Virus record (IMG/VR): IMGVR_UViG_3300046096_000241
Span: 1-39,434 of that record
Reading direction: 5' to 3' (one strand)
Length of the DNA: 39,434 bases
DNA from: a virus
Of this stretch, positions 5,733-13,155 are shown in pieces. The notes under the pieces are model-generated. The model saw only the letters and a list, made by a program, of their open reading frames with translations. It was not told the origin of the DNA and made no database searches. Numbering within the stretch: position 1 is the stretch's first letter; each line of letters starts with the position of its first letter. Position numbers and translations under genes: made by a program.

Positions 5733-7091
5733 ATGGGCTTATTCGATTTTTTTAATGGCAAAAAAGCCATGACTTTGGTTAAAAACTCTATCCCCTGGAA
5801 AGTTATTGGTGGTCAATCTTATTCGATGTATAAGACTGATTATCGTGAAGCGATTGAGAAGGGATATGAGATGAATGTGGATGTGTATTCAATTGTGGCT
5901 GATATAGCATCAAGAGCAGTTGAAGTACCTTTGGAAATGTACCAGGCTAATAACAAGACTCAAACTAAACAATTAGCTAAATACAAGGCAATAAACACAA
6001 GACCTACTCAAAGAGGTTTAGTGGAGGCAAATCAGATTCGTAAAAACTCTTTAAAAGAGATTGAAGCTAATCCTATACTAGATTTGCTTAAAAGACCTAA
6101 TGGTTACCAAACTCAAAAGCAATTCTTCGATACTTTATTCTCTTATGACCTTTTGTTAAAGGATGTGGGTATCTGGGCAGAGGAAGACCCTTTGAAACTA
6201 GGTAAGATTGCAAGACTTCACGTTATTGCACCTTGGGATTATCAAATCTTCACTGATGGCTTTAGGGTTATTACTGGATATCATATTACTTCGTTAAATA
6301 TGGATGTTGAGCCACAATGGTTCTTATCGTTTAGATCATTCAATCCAAGCTTTAATGACCAAAAAACTATTGCTCGTGGATTCTCTCCATTGACTGCTGG
6401 TTCTCGTGTATTACAAAAGGCTAACGCTGCAGAAGAAGTTGGTATCGAAAACTTTGAGACTCGTGGAGCTGTAGGTTTTGTTTATAAGGACGATTTAAAC
6501 GTAGATGACCTTGATCCAGAACAACAAGGTGCTTTTGAAGATAGAATGTATGATAAAATCTACAATTCTGCTTCTAAAGGTCGTGTTCAATGGTCAAATG
6601 CTAAAGTTGGTTACACGAAGTTATCAACAACTAACATTGACTTGGATTTAAGAGCCATGAGTAAGTTATCTACGGAACAACTTTGTAGATTATGGCATTA
6701 CCCATACGTTTTATTGAATGCTGATAACCTAACTGAGAGTAACTTGGCTGAATTTATACGTAGAATGATTATTAACTGTGTTATTCCAATGCAATCTCGT
6801 ATTTGTGAAGGATTGTTGGAGTTCTTAGCTCCTTCAATGGGAATTAACCCATCTCAATACGTTTTACGCTTTGATACAGATGCTTATCCAGAAATGAAGC
6901 AAAACTTCTTAGATGCTGCTAACATTATTGATAAGTTAGATGGTGTGCTTTCTCAAGATGAGAAGCGTGTGTTTATGGACTTTGAGCCAACATACGATGC
7001 TGCAATGCAACAAGTATACATTCGTTCAAATCAAGTGCCTGTAAGCAGTTTAAACATTGATCCTACAACATTGGGGTCTATGAATGAGTAA
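5733..7091 (+). CDS. Portal protein, HK97 family
   Basis: Forms the ring at the head vertex through which DNA passes. The protein has 452 residues. Recognisable portal features are YSIVADIASRAVEVPLEMYQ near residue 50, the WDYQIFTDG and ITGYHI segments in the middle, GFSPL and LCRLWHYPYVLL (the stretch before the stem/wing turn), and a C-terminal LSQDEKRVF...DFEPTYD segment. The position between terminase and the head morphogenesis gene is the canonical one. Starts two bases after the terminase stop, within ATTCTAAAAATG. Confidence 0.92.
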   Translation: MGLFDFFNGKKAMTLVKNSIPWKVIGGQSYSMYKTDYREAIEKGYEMNVDVYSIVADIASRAVEVPLEMYQANNKTQTKQLAKYKAINTRPTQRGLVEANQIRKNSLKEIEANPILDLLKRPNGYQTQKQFFDTLFSYDLLLKDVGIWAEEDPLKLGKIARLHVIAPWDYQIFTDGFRVITGYHITSLNMDVEPQWFLSFRSFNPSFNDQKTIARGFSPLTAGSRVLQKANAAEEVGIENFETRGAVGFVYKDDLNVDDLDPEQQGAFEDRMYDKIYNSASKGRVQWSNAKVGYTKLSTTNIDLDLRAMSKLSTEQLCRLWHYPYVLLNADNLTESNLAEFIRRMIINCVIPMQSRICEGLLEFLAPSMGINPSQYVLRFDTDAYPEMKQNFLDAANIIDKLDGVLSQDEKRVFMDFEPTYDAAMQQVYIRSNQVPVSSLNIDPTTLGSMNE

Positions 7092-7093
7092 TT

Positions 7094-7234
7094 ATGGAAA
7101 ATCTTCATATCATAGTGATATCCGTTTCTTTAACCAGTTCATTCTGGTTTGGATTCTTCCTATGGTATGAAGGTTTTATTAAGAAAGCGGAAAAAAAGAA
7201 AGTAGAAAAGGTTTTTAAGGATAAAAAATGGTAA
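7094..7234 (+). CDS. 46-residue membrane protein between portal and minor head genes
   Basis: The ATG at 7094 follows the portal stop by 2 nt, and the TAA at 7232-7234 overlaps the start of the next gene. The product starts MENLHIIVISVSLTSSFWFG, has one transmembrane helix (residues ~5-24) and a lysine-rich tail (KKAEKKKVEKVFKDKKW). A membrane peptide embedded in the head gene block is unusual; it might anchor procapsid assembly at the membrane or have an unrelated role. The tight overlaps support it as a real gene. Confidence 0.6.
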   Translation: MENLHIIVISVSLTSSFWFGFFLWYEGFIKKAEKKKVEKVFKDKKW

Positions 7235-7965
7235 GTGACGAAATGTATAAGGTTGCTTGGCGAAGAAGGCACGACATAAACGAACGTGCCTTATTTGCTT
7301 TTGTTAGAACTAAGCTTGGTGCAGAGACTAGGGCTTACCTAGCTACACTCGAAGGTAGAAACCCCAATACATTTCATATTACTAACAACTTTAGCGAAAA
7401 ATGGATGATGGACATCTTAAAAGATGCTTATTCGAAGTTTGGGCTTAAACAATACGAGTTTCTTAATAGATTTAAAAGCAAAGACGAAGAAGAAGACAAC
7501 TTTAATGATGAGTGGTTACTTCTGTTGTTATTGCGTTTTAGAGACATTACTCAATTTATAGTTGTATTGGGTATTATTGCCACAATTAAGTATGATATAC
7601 AAAAGTTTATAGACGATAAAGTCAAACAAGGCATTCCCGCCTCCGCTATCATTACTCTATTAAGCGTTTATTTGGCACAGAAGAATATAATTCGTAGTCA
7701 GACGATAGCTAGGACAGAAGTGACTAAAATAATGAATCTAGCAAGCGATTTGTGGGCTTCTTTACAACCTAAAGTTACCAAAAAAAAATGGATGGTAATT
7801 TTGGATGGTAAAGAACGTAAATCTCATCACGATATGGATGGGTATCCTGCAATTGCTTTAAATGAAAAGTTTCTTGTAGGAGGTTATCCTATGGCCTATC
7901 CTGGAGATGGTTCTGCCCCTGCTAATGAGATTGTTAATTGTAGATGTGGGGTTAGATATATTTAA
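7228..7965 (+). CDS. Minor head / head morphogenesis protein (Mu gpF / SPP1 gp7 type)
   Basis: The 245-residue product carries the family signature at its C-terminus: RSQTIARTEVTKIMN (residues ~153-167), then WMVILDGKERKSHHDMDG, and the end motif ANEIVNCRCGVRY. Proteins of this family sit inside or at the portal vertex and take part in capsid assembly or DNA delivery. A hydrophobic stretch is visible near residues 105-120 (FIVVLGIIATIKY). It is encoded between portal and protease, as in many HK97-like phages. It overlaps the preceding membrane-peptide gene by 7 nt. Confidence 0.85.
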   Translation: MVSDEMYKVAWRRRHDINERALFAFVRTKLGAETRAYLATLEGRNPNTFHITNNFSEKWMMDILKDAYSKFGLKQYEFLNRFKSKDEEEDNFNDEWLLLLLLRFRDITQFIVVLGIIATIKYDIQKFIDDKVKQGIPASAIITLLSVYLAQKNIIRSQTIARTEVTKIMNLASDLWASLQPKVTKKKWMVILDGKERKSHHDMDGYPAIALNEKFLVGGYPMAYPGDGSAPANEIVNCRCGVRYI

Positions 7966-7968
7966 AAT

Positions 7969-7997
7969 TTTGTATTTAGTTATTTTTATTATATTTG
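7969..7997 (+). promoter_or_regulatory. Bacteroidota-type promoter before the protease and capsid genes
   Basis: TTTG (7969-7972), 17 nt, TATATTTG (7990-7997), followed by GCAAGC and an A-rich leader to the ATG at 8017. It lies in one of the few gaps of the late unit and would add extra transcription of protease and major capsid genes. Confidence 0.65.
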
Positions 7998-8016
7998 CAA
8001 GCAATAGATAGAAAAT

Positions 8017-8739
8017 ATGAGAGATTATAAGATAAAATCTGAAGGGGAGATAGTTGATGTAGATATGACTAATCGTATCGTAATGGGCTATGCTGCTAAA
8101 TTTGGTAATATTGACCTTCATGGCGATATGATTATGCCTGGTGCATTTACCAAGACTATTCAAGAACGTGGTCCTCAAGGGAAGAATGAAATATGGTTTT
8201 TACACAATCATAGTTCTGATAGTCCACTTGGAAAGCCATCTGTATTGAAAGAAGATAATTATGGTTTATATTTTGAAGCTGCTATCATTGACACTGAGAT
8301 TGGTGAAGATATCCTTAAATTATATGAGAATGGTTTAATTAACCAACACTCTATTGGATTCTCTACAATTAAAGAATCAAAGGTAGAAGAAGGAAATACA
8401 AAGCCTTATTATCAAATTCAAGAAGTAAAATTGTACGAATTTTCGTCAGTTCTATGGGGTGCTAATCCTGAAACTCCATTCTTAGGTTTAAAATCTATGG
8501 ATGCTAAAGGATTGCAAGATCGTTTTGATAAACTATACAAGCAATTGCGTGGTGGAAATTTAAAGAACGAAACTTATGAATTGATTGAAATTGAGTATAA
8601 CTTTATAAAATCGGAGTTATTCAAACTAATTAATGATAAGGAGTCGGTTAAGTCCACTCCTGAGATTATTAATCCAGAAGAATTACAAAGACAAGTGCAA
8701 ATCGAATTTTTAAAACAATTAAAAAACTCTTTTAAGTAA
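8017..8739 (+). CDS. HK97-type prohead protease (peptidase family S78)
   Basis: Serine protease that cleaves the scaffolding part of the capsid protein during maturation. The 240-residue protein begins with the strand GYAAKFGNIDLHGDMIMPGA typical of the family. The catalytic histidine region is IWFLHNH (residues ~59-65) and the nucleophile region NQHSIGF has Ser112. The helical C-terminal ~80 residues may serve as a capsid-targeting or self-removed segment. Its own promoter lies just upstream, and its stop overlaps the capsid gene start by one base (TAATG), indicating coupled expression. Confidence 0.92.
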   Translation: MRDYKIKSEGEIVDVDMTNRIVMGYAAKFGNIDLHGDMIMPGAFTKTIQERGPQGKNEIWFLHNHSSDSPLGKPSVLKEDNYGLYFEAAIIDTEIGEDILKLYENGLINQHSIGFSTIKESKVEEGNTKPYYQIQEVKLYEFSSVLWGANPETPFLGLKSMDAKGLQDRFDKLYKQLRGGNLKNETYELIEIEYNFIKSELFKLINDKESVKSTPEIINPEELQRQVQIEFLKQLKNSFK

Positions 8740-9923
8740 TGGAAGATATTAAAAAAATTGTTGATGAAGTAAAAAGCGACATCAACGAAATGATTCAAAA
8801 AGGTGTTGGTCGTGAAATGGAAGGCTTAGGCTTATCTGACTTGATCGAGCAGACTAAAAATGCAGGAACTAAATTGCAAGAAGTAGAAGGTAAGTTAGGA
8901 AACATTGAAAAAGCTGTTTCTGATGCTATCTTAGATATGAAAGCTAAGTCTGTAGAGCCAACTAAGAAGGAAGATTTCTTAGCGAAGAAATTTGAAGCTC
9001 GTGAGCAAGAATTCAAGTCTATGACTACTTCTCGTTCTTCAGTTGCAATGGAATTGAAAGCAGTAGGTGATATGAACCTTACAGCTAACATTGGTTCTGA
9101 TTGGGCTTCTAAGATTGCTGGTTTATCTAACGTAATCTTAACTGATCCTTTCCGTTCAGTTCACTTGCGTGATTTGATGCGTTCTTCTGTAATTGAGCAG
9201 AATGGTGTATTCAAATTCGCTAAGAAATCAGGTGGCGAAGGTGCTCCAGCAGTTCAAACTGAAGGTGCTTCTAAAGCTCAAGTTGATTATGACTTCACAA
9301 TCACTGAGGTAACTCCTAAGACTATTGCTGCATACAGCAAAATCTCTAAGCAGATGTTATCTCGTTTATCTTGGTTACAAAACTTCGTTTCTACACAAAT
9401 GGTTAATGATTTGTTAGAAGTTGAAGATACTAAGTTATTTGATTTTGCAGGAACTGGTGAATTCACAGGCTTATACGAAGCTGCTACAGCTTACTCTCCA
9501 TCTGGATCAGTAGTTGTAGGTTCTAATCGTTGGGATAAATTGGCTAATTCAATTGCTCAATTAAAAGCTGCTCGTTTCCGTCCTTCTATCATCTTGGTAA
9601 ACCCAATTGATGAGATGGAATTGTTAATCAACAAAGAATCAGGTGCTGGTTACTCTCACCCATCTTTAATCTCTGGAACTGGTTTAACAGTTGCTGGTGT
9701 ACCAGTAGTTTCTACTGATATCATCCCTGCTAACACTTTCTTCGTAGGAGATATGAACAAGGCTGCTGAATTGTTATTCGAAGACAACGTAATGGTTGAA
9801 TTCGCTTACGAAGATGGCGATAACTTCACTAAGAACTTGGTGACTGTAAGAGCTGAAGAATCTATTGCTTTACCAATCTACTTCGGTGGTGCGATGAGAA
9901 AAGGTACTTTTGTGATTGCATAA
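8739..9923 (+). CDS. Major capsid protein, HK97 fold
   Basis: The 394-residue protein has an N-terminal charged coiled-coil domain (residues 1 to ~100; e.g. IKKIVDEVKSDINEMIQKGV), comparable to the HK97 delta domain that works as internal scaffold and is cut off by the upstream protease. Cleavage is expected around residues 100-115 (MTTSRSSVAMELKAVGDM). The rest is the capsid subunit, with DPFRSVHLRDLMRSSVIEQN, a GEGAPAVQTEGASK loop (E-loop type), and the P-domain/A-loop stretch GAGYSHPSLISGTGLTVAGV. Codon use is noticeably more optimised than in neighbours. A strong terminator follows. Confidence 0.93.
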   Translation: MEDIKKIVDEVKSDINEMIQKGVGREMEGLGLSDLIEQTKNAGTKLQEVEGKLGNIEKAVSDAILDMKAKSVEPTKKEDFLAKKFEAREQEFKSMTTSRSSVAMELKAVGDMNLTANIGSDWASKIAGLSNVILTDPFRSVHLRDLMRSSVIEQNGVFKFAKKSGGEGAPAVQTEGASKAQVDYDFTITEVTPKTIAAYSKISKQMLSRLSWLQNFVSTQMVNDLLEVEDTKLFDFAGTGEFTGLYEAATAYSPSGSVVVGSNRWDKLANSIAQLKAARFRPSIILVNPIDEMELLINKESGAGYSHPSLISGTGLTVAGVPVVSTDIIPANTFFVGDMNKAAELLFEDNVMVEFAYEDGDNFTKNLVTVRAEESIALPIYFGGAMRKGTFVIA

Positions 9924-9948
9924 TCATTTTCTTATTTAGTGTATTATG

Positions 9949-9985
9949 TAAGCCTACTTCCCATAAGAACAGTAGGCTTATTTTT
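9949..9985 (+). terminator. Intrinsic terminator after the capsid gene
   Basis: A perfect 10-bp stem TAAGCCTACT/AGTAGGCTTA with a 12-nt loop is followed by TTTTT. It would reduce transcription of the connector genes relative to capsid, or stabilise the capsid mRNA end. Confidence 0.85.
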
Positions 9986-10005
9986 AAACCTTAAACTTAA
10001 ATAAA

Positions 10006-10209
10006 ATGGCAAAGGTAACTTGTGAACAACACTTTTTCGATATGGAAGCTAATCATCCTCGTATGGTAGGTGATTCATTCGAAACAAGTAATGACAGAGC
10101 AAAAATGCTAGAATCGAAAGGTTTAGTAGTTATTGTAGAAATGGAAGAAGAAACTGATCCAGTTAATCCTCCTCAAAATAAAGTTGTAAAACCTTCTAAG
10201 AAGAAATAA
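10006..10209 (+). CDS. Small head-associated hypothetical protein
   Basis: The 67-residue product MAKVTCEQHFFDMEANHPRM continues with a short alpha/beta core (SNDRAKMLESKGLVVIVEME) and ends in a lysine-rich tail (KVVKPSKKK). It sits between capsid and head-tail connector genes, the position of small completion or decoration-type proteins in HK97-like phages. The stop overlaps the next ATG (TAATGG). No family is recognised with certainty. Confidence 0.75.
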   Translation: MAKVTCEQHFFDMEANHPRMVGDSFETSNDRAKMLESKGLVVIVEMEEETDPVNPPQNKVVKPSKKK

Positions 10210-10745
10210 TGGCTTACATACCTGAAGTAGTTAAAACAAGGGGTTTAGAAATACAAATGGTTGAGGAAATCACCCCTTTAGCTGAAGTAGTAACTTTAGA
10301 TTCAGTTAAGAGACATTTGAATATTGAAATTTCAAATAATGACGATAATCAAAAGCTTAGTGATTTAAGGTATTCTGCTATTCACGAGGTTGAGACTTAT
10401 ATTCAAAAGAATCTAAAGCCTAAGCGTATGATTCAATCTTACATTGAGGTAAATGGTACAATTGATTTGTATTATGGTCCTGTAACTGAGATTGAATCTG
10501 TAAAAGATGCTGCTGGAGTTAATTTGTCTCACACTGTTAGTGAATTAAACCAAAAGATTTCTGCTTATTCTTCAGGTGGTATGGTAGTTACTTACGTTGG
10601 AGGGTATCTTCCTTTGCCTTATGATATTGAAAACGCTGTATTAGATATTATAGCAGTTGATTATGATCAGGCAGTAGAAGACAAGAAATTGGCAATTAGA
10701 GCTATTAAAGAACGTATTAGACATTACAGACCTATCTATGTATAA
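10209..10745 (+). CDS. Head-tail connector protein (HK97 gp6-like)
   Basis: The 178-residue product contains the adaptor pattern VTLDSVKRHLNIEISNNDD (residues ~28-46) followed by LSDLRYSAIHEVETYIQKNL, i.e. the 'LxxvKxhLri...DD..L..li..A...ie' motif of connectors that bind below the portal ring. The C-terminal half (LPYDIENAVLDIIAVDYDQA) is helical, as expected. It overlaps the following gene by 8 nt. Position and motif agree; assignment is confident at family level. Confidence 0.85.
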   Translation: MAYIPEVVKTRGLEIQMVEEITPLAEVVTLDSVKRHLNIEISNNDDNQKLSDLRYSAIHEVETYIQKNLKPKRMIQSYIEVNGTIDLYYGPVTEIESVKDAAGVNLSHTVSELNQKISAYSSGGMVVTYVGGYLPLPYDIENAVLDIIAVDYDQAVEDKKLAIRAIKERIRHYRPIYV

Positions 10746-11088
10746 TAAACTTAGCAGATTTAGAGCTAACTTTCAAACCATGGTAGAGCAAATACCAGAT
10801 GGTGCTGGAGGTGTTACTGCAGCTTCTCGTCAAGGGTATAGCTGTAATGTACATATAAAGTCTACAAGTTCATTTTATGGCAACTATGGTGGTGTTAGAA
10901 ATGAAGAAGGTGGACAAATTGGTACTGATCAATCATTTGAATGTATAGTTAGATACAATAGTGAGTATCAATTTAAAACCACTACTGTAATGGTTTTCAA
11001 GAATAAAAGATATGCACTTTCTGATATCACAAACGTTGATTTTAAGAATCAGTGGATAACTTTTAAAGCAACTGTAAGAAATGATTAA
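10738..11088 (+). CDS. Head closure / head-tail joining protein
   Basis: The 116-residue protein is mostly beta-stranded. Features such as FQTMVEQIPDGAGGVTAASR at the start, FECIVRYNSEYQF, MVFKNKRYALSDITNVDFKN and WITFKATVR at the end match the small beta-barrel joining proteins (SPP1 gp16 / HK97 gp9-like: '..dg.gg....w......aei....g.......t....iRy......d.ri...gr.y.I..i...d.....ie..a.e'). It closes the head after packaging and gives a docking site for the tail. Overlaps both neighbours by 8 nt. Confidence 0.8.
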   Translation: MYNKLSRFRANFQTMVEQIPDGAGGVTAASRQGYSCNVHIKSTSSFYGNYGGVRNEEGGQIGTDQSFECIVRYNSEYQFKTTTVMVFKNKRYALSDITNVDFKNQWITFKATVRND

Positions 11089-11521
11089 AGTTAAGTTTAC
11101 AGGCTTAAAGATTTTAATTAATAGATTTGAACGTGCACAAAATAGAGCTAAAGATATAACTGAAATGGTTATGCAAGAAGCTGAAGCACTTTCAAGTCAA
11201 TCTAAATCATTAGCACCTGTAAAGACTGGAAAACTTAGAAATAGTCATTATTTTAAAAAACAAGAGGGTAGAAATAAAGTAACTGCTACAATTGGATTTA
11301 GAGCTCATTATGCTCCTTATCAAGATTTTGGTACAGGTAAGAAATTTAATTTAACAGGTACTTTATCTCCATACCAAGATTATATTGCTGGCTTTAAAGG
11401 TGCTAATCAAAATCATAAAGGATTAAGAGCTAGAAAGTTTTTATTCCATCATTATGTAATTACCACTAGAAGAATAACTAGAAAAGCTAGGACTAGATTT
11501 AAAAACATCATGAAAACTTAA
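11081..11521 (+). CDS. HK97 gp10-like tail completion/neck protein
   Basis: The 146-residue product has the family's characteristic segment LAPVKTGKLRNSHYFKKQEG (residues ~46-65), followed by VTATIGFRAHYAPYQDFGTG, equal to the 'aP..TG.Lr.si.........v.v......YA.yvEfGT' signature. The C-terminus is strongly basic. Proteins of this type act at the head-tail interface or in tail completion. It is encoded between the joining protein and the tail terminator, as in HK97. Confidence 0.85.
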   Translation: MIKVKFTGLKILINRFERAQNRAKDITEMVMQEAEALSSQSKSLAPVKTGKLRNSHYFKKQEGRNKVTATIGFRAHYAPYQDFGTGKKFNLTGTLSPYQDYIAGFKGANQNHKGLRARKFLFHHYVITTRRITRKARTRFKNIMKT

Positions 11522-11525
11522 TAAA

Positions 11526-11969
11526 ATGGTAGCAAAAGACCCACAATTTGAATTAAGAAAGGCTTATTTTGAGACTTTAACTAATATTACTAGCAATGGT
11601 CAGCCTGTTGAGGTTTTTGATGAAATAGTTCCTAGTACGGCAGCATTCCCTGCTATTGTATTTATGCAACAGACAGGTAGAAATGATGGCAATAAAGATA
11701 TGTTTATTCGCGATGAGATTATTGACATTCACGTTATTACTAAGTTTTTATCAGATACAGGAGGCAAAAAAGTAGCTAATGATGTAGTTAATCAAATCAT
11801 TGGTAAAGTCCTATTAGGACCAAGCAATTTTGGTATTAGTTCACACCTAACTAATTGGCAGGTTTTGAATTGTGAATATCAAACAAATACATTAACTTCA
11901 CAATTGCCAACAGGATGGCAAGTAGAAATTATCGTAACATTTAGTCAATTATTAGAACAATTAAATTAG
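11526..11969 (+). CDS. Tail terminator-like protein (DUF3168-type)
   Basis: The 147-residue product shows the layout of tail terminator proteins: N-terminal helix (FELRKAYFETLTNI), VEVFDEIVPSTAAFPAIVF, then IIDIHVITKFLSDTGGKKVA leading into a helix, and a late strand (EIIVTFSQLL). The terminator caps the tail tube at its full length and joins it to the head. Directly followed by the major tail protein gene. The product lacks transmembrane or signal segments. Confidence 0.8.
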   Translation: MVAKDPQFELRKAYFETLTNITSNGQPVEVFDEIVPSTAAFPAIVFMQQTGRNDGNKDMFIRDEIIDIHVITKFLSDTGGKKVANDVVNQIIGKVLLGPSNFGISSHLTNWQVLNCEYQTNTLTSQLPTGWQVEIIVTFSQLLEQLN

Positions 11970-11976
11970 AAATAAA

Positions 11977-12387
11977 ATGGCATTAGTAAAAGGAACAGAC
12001 TTGCGTATCTTCGTAGGTACTAAGGTTATAGCAAACGAAACAACTTGTGATATCGAATTATCAACTACAATGATTGATACTTCATCCAAGGATTCAGGTG
12101 TATGGGAAACTGCAATTCCAGGTCGTAAAGCATGGAATTTGTCAGCTACAGCTCAATTAGATTATGCAGATGGTGGAACAAACTACACTTACGATGAATT
12201 ATTAGCTGCATGGATGGATCAAACAGAATTAACTGTTTCATTCAAAACTGCTGCTACAGGAGCTACAGTATTAACTGGTTTAGCTTATGTTGAGTCAGTA
12301 CCAGTAAAAGGTGGTGATCAAGAAATTGCAACTGTAGATATTAAGTTAAAAGGTAATGGTCCATTAACAAAGACTACTGCTGCTTAA
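11977..12387 (+). CDS. Major tail (tube) protein
   Basis: The 136-residue protein begins MALVKGTDLRIFVGTKVIAN and continues with TTCDIELSTTMIDTSSKDSG, WETAIPGRKAWNLSATAQLD and an end with two strands (VDIKLKGNGPL). This is the pattern of the short tail-tube proteins that stack in hexameric rings ('...G..l.l.v.g..ia..t.csl......ie.t.k.s..w.....g...w..s.e.l'). Well-adapted codons and the terminator just downstream fit a highly expressed structural protein. No sheath gene follows, so the tail is non-contractile. Confidence 0.88.
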   Translation: MALVKGTDLRIFVGTKVIANETTCDIELSTTMIDTSSKDSGVWETAIPGRKAWNLSATAQLDYADGGTNYTYDELLAAWMDQTELTVSFKTAATGATVLTGLAYVESVPVKGGDQEIATVDIKLKGNGPLTKTTAA

Positions 12388-12413
12388 TATTTAAAAATTT
12401 TTGTTTACATTTG

Positions 12414-12441
12414 GGGTAGGGATATAATCTCTACCCTTTTT
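12414..12441 (+). terminator. Intrinsic terminator after the tail tube gene
   Basis: GGGTAGGGA-TATAA-TCTCTACCC forms a 9-bp stem (one G-T pair) followed by TTTTT. It separates the highly expressed tube gene from the chaperone and tape-measure genes. Confidence 0.75.
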
Positions 12442-12469
12442 GGTTAAATACACACAAAACACACACACA

Positions 12470-12847
12470 ATGCGTAGTATTACATTTGAAGGAAAGAAAA
12501 TCAACTTTGATTTTTCCTTAGGTTGCATCAACGATGTATATGTAAGAGAACTTGGAGGGCAATTTAATGATCTTGTAAGTATGCAAGATTATCAAGATAA
12601 CCCTTCTAAATTATTAGATATAACTAGAGATATGCTCCTTAGTGGACATATTTATTGGTTATTCTTAAATGGTCAAGATGAAGAAGCTGAATCTATTTTA
12701 AGTAAACTTAGAGGATCAAGAATGTTAGCTACTAAATGGTTAATTAATGCTCAAGTTGTTAATGTTGTAGAATGGATTACTGCTGATTTAATGCCAAGTG
12801 ATTTAGACCAGCCAAAAATAAGTAATGCAACAAAAAAAAAGAGGTAA
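12470..12847 (+). CDS. Tail assembly chaperone, short form (gpG-like)
   Basis: The 125-residue product starts at the ATG at 12470 (MRSITFEGKKINFDFSLGCI); an in-frame upstream TTG near 12440 lies in the terminator and is rejected. It is helical after an N-terminal strand and ends in a lysine run (SNATKKKR). Location between tube and tape-measure genes is that of lambda gpG, which coats the tape measure protein during tail assembly. Near its end lies a slippery A-run that allows a -1 shift to make the longer form. Confidence 0.8.
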   Translation: MRSITFEGKKINFDFSLGCINDVYVRELGGQFNDLVSMQDYQDNPSKLLDITRDMLLSGHIYWLFLNGQDEEAESILSKLRGSRMLATKWLINAQVVNVVEWITADLMPSDLDQPKISNATKKKR

Positions 12848-13155
12848 TTACTTGGGGTAAAGTTCTTACAAGAATATATATTACAGGGTTGAAGCCATGG
12901 GAATGGAAAAGAATGACTTTCGGGGAATTTCTGGACTATGAACATGGCTTTGAGTTTAGAAGGGCTTATGAGTGGGAAAGGACTAGAAAAATAATGTGGG
13001 CTTCATTAGCTGCCATGGGAGGAAAGGATGCACCAAAAGCTCAAGATTTAGTTCCATTGTGGACAGATAACCTAGGAAAAGTTTTAGAAAAACCAAAAGA
13101 AAAAGAGTATCTTTCGGATGATATAGTGAAAAATTGGGTTAATTCTATAGAATAA
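12470..13155 (+). CDS. Tail assembly chaperone, long form by -1 ribosomal frameshift (gpGT-like)
   Basis: After reading to AAG at 12839-12841, a -1 slip on A AAA AAG (12835-12841) puts ribosomes into the frame GAG GTA ATT ACT TGG..., open up to the TAA at 13153-13155. The fusion would have about 228 residues: the short form without its last Arg, plus a 104-residue helical extension (EVITWGKVLTRIYITGLKPW...KNWVNSIE). No good ATG starts this extension on its own. G/GT frameshifting is conserved in long-tailed phages. The stop overlaps the tape measure ATG (TAATGG). Confidence 0.8.
12835..12841 (+). promoter_or_regulatory. Slippery heptamer for -1 frameshift
   Basis: A AAA AAG, the same heptamer as in bacterial dnaX, within a run of nine A (12832-12840). 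The zero-frame stop TAA follows at 12845-12847. Confidence 0.8.

Noticed and set aside
12405-12412. TACATTTG promoter-like box before the tail chaperone gene
   Set aside because: No TTG/TTTG at the right distance, and the transcript would start inside the terminator hairpin.
12889-13155. Independent gene for the second tail chaperone segment
   Set aside because: The apparent start is a TTG inside an open frame that runs back to the A AAA AAG slip site; the frameshift explanation is better.
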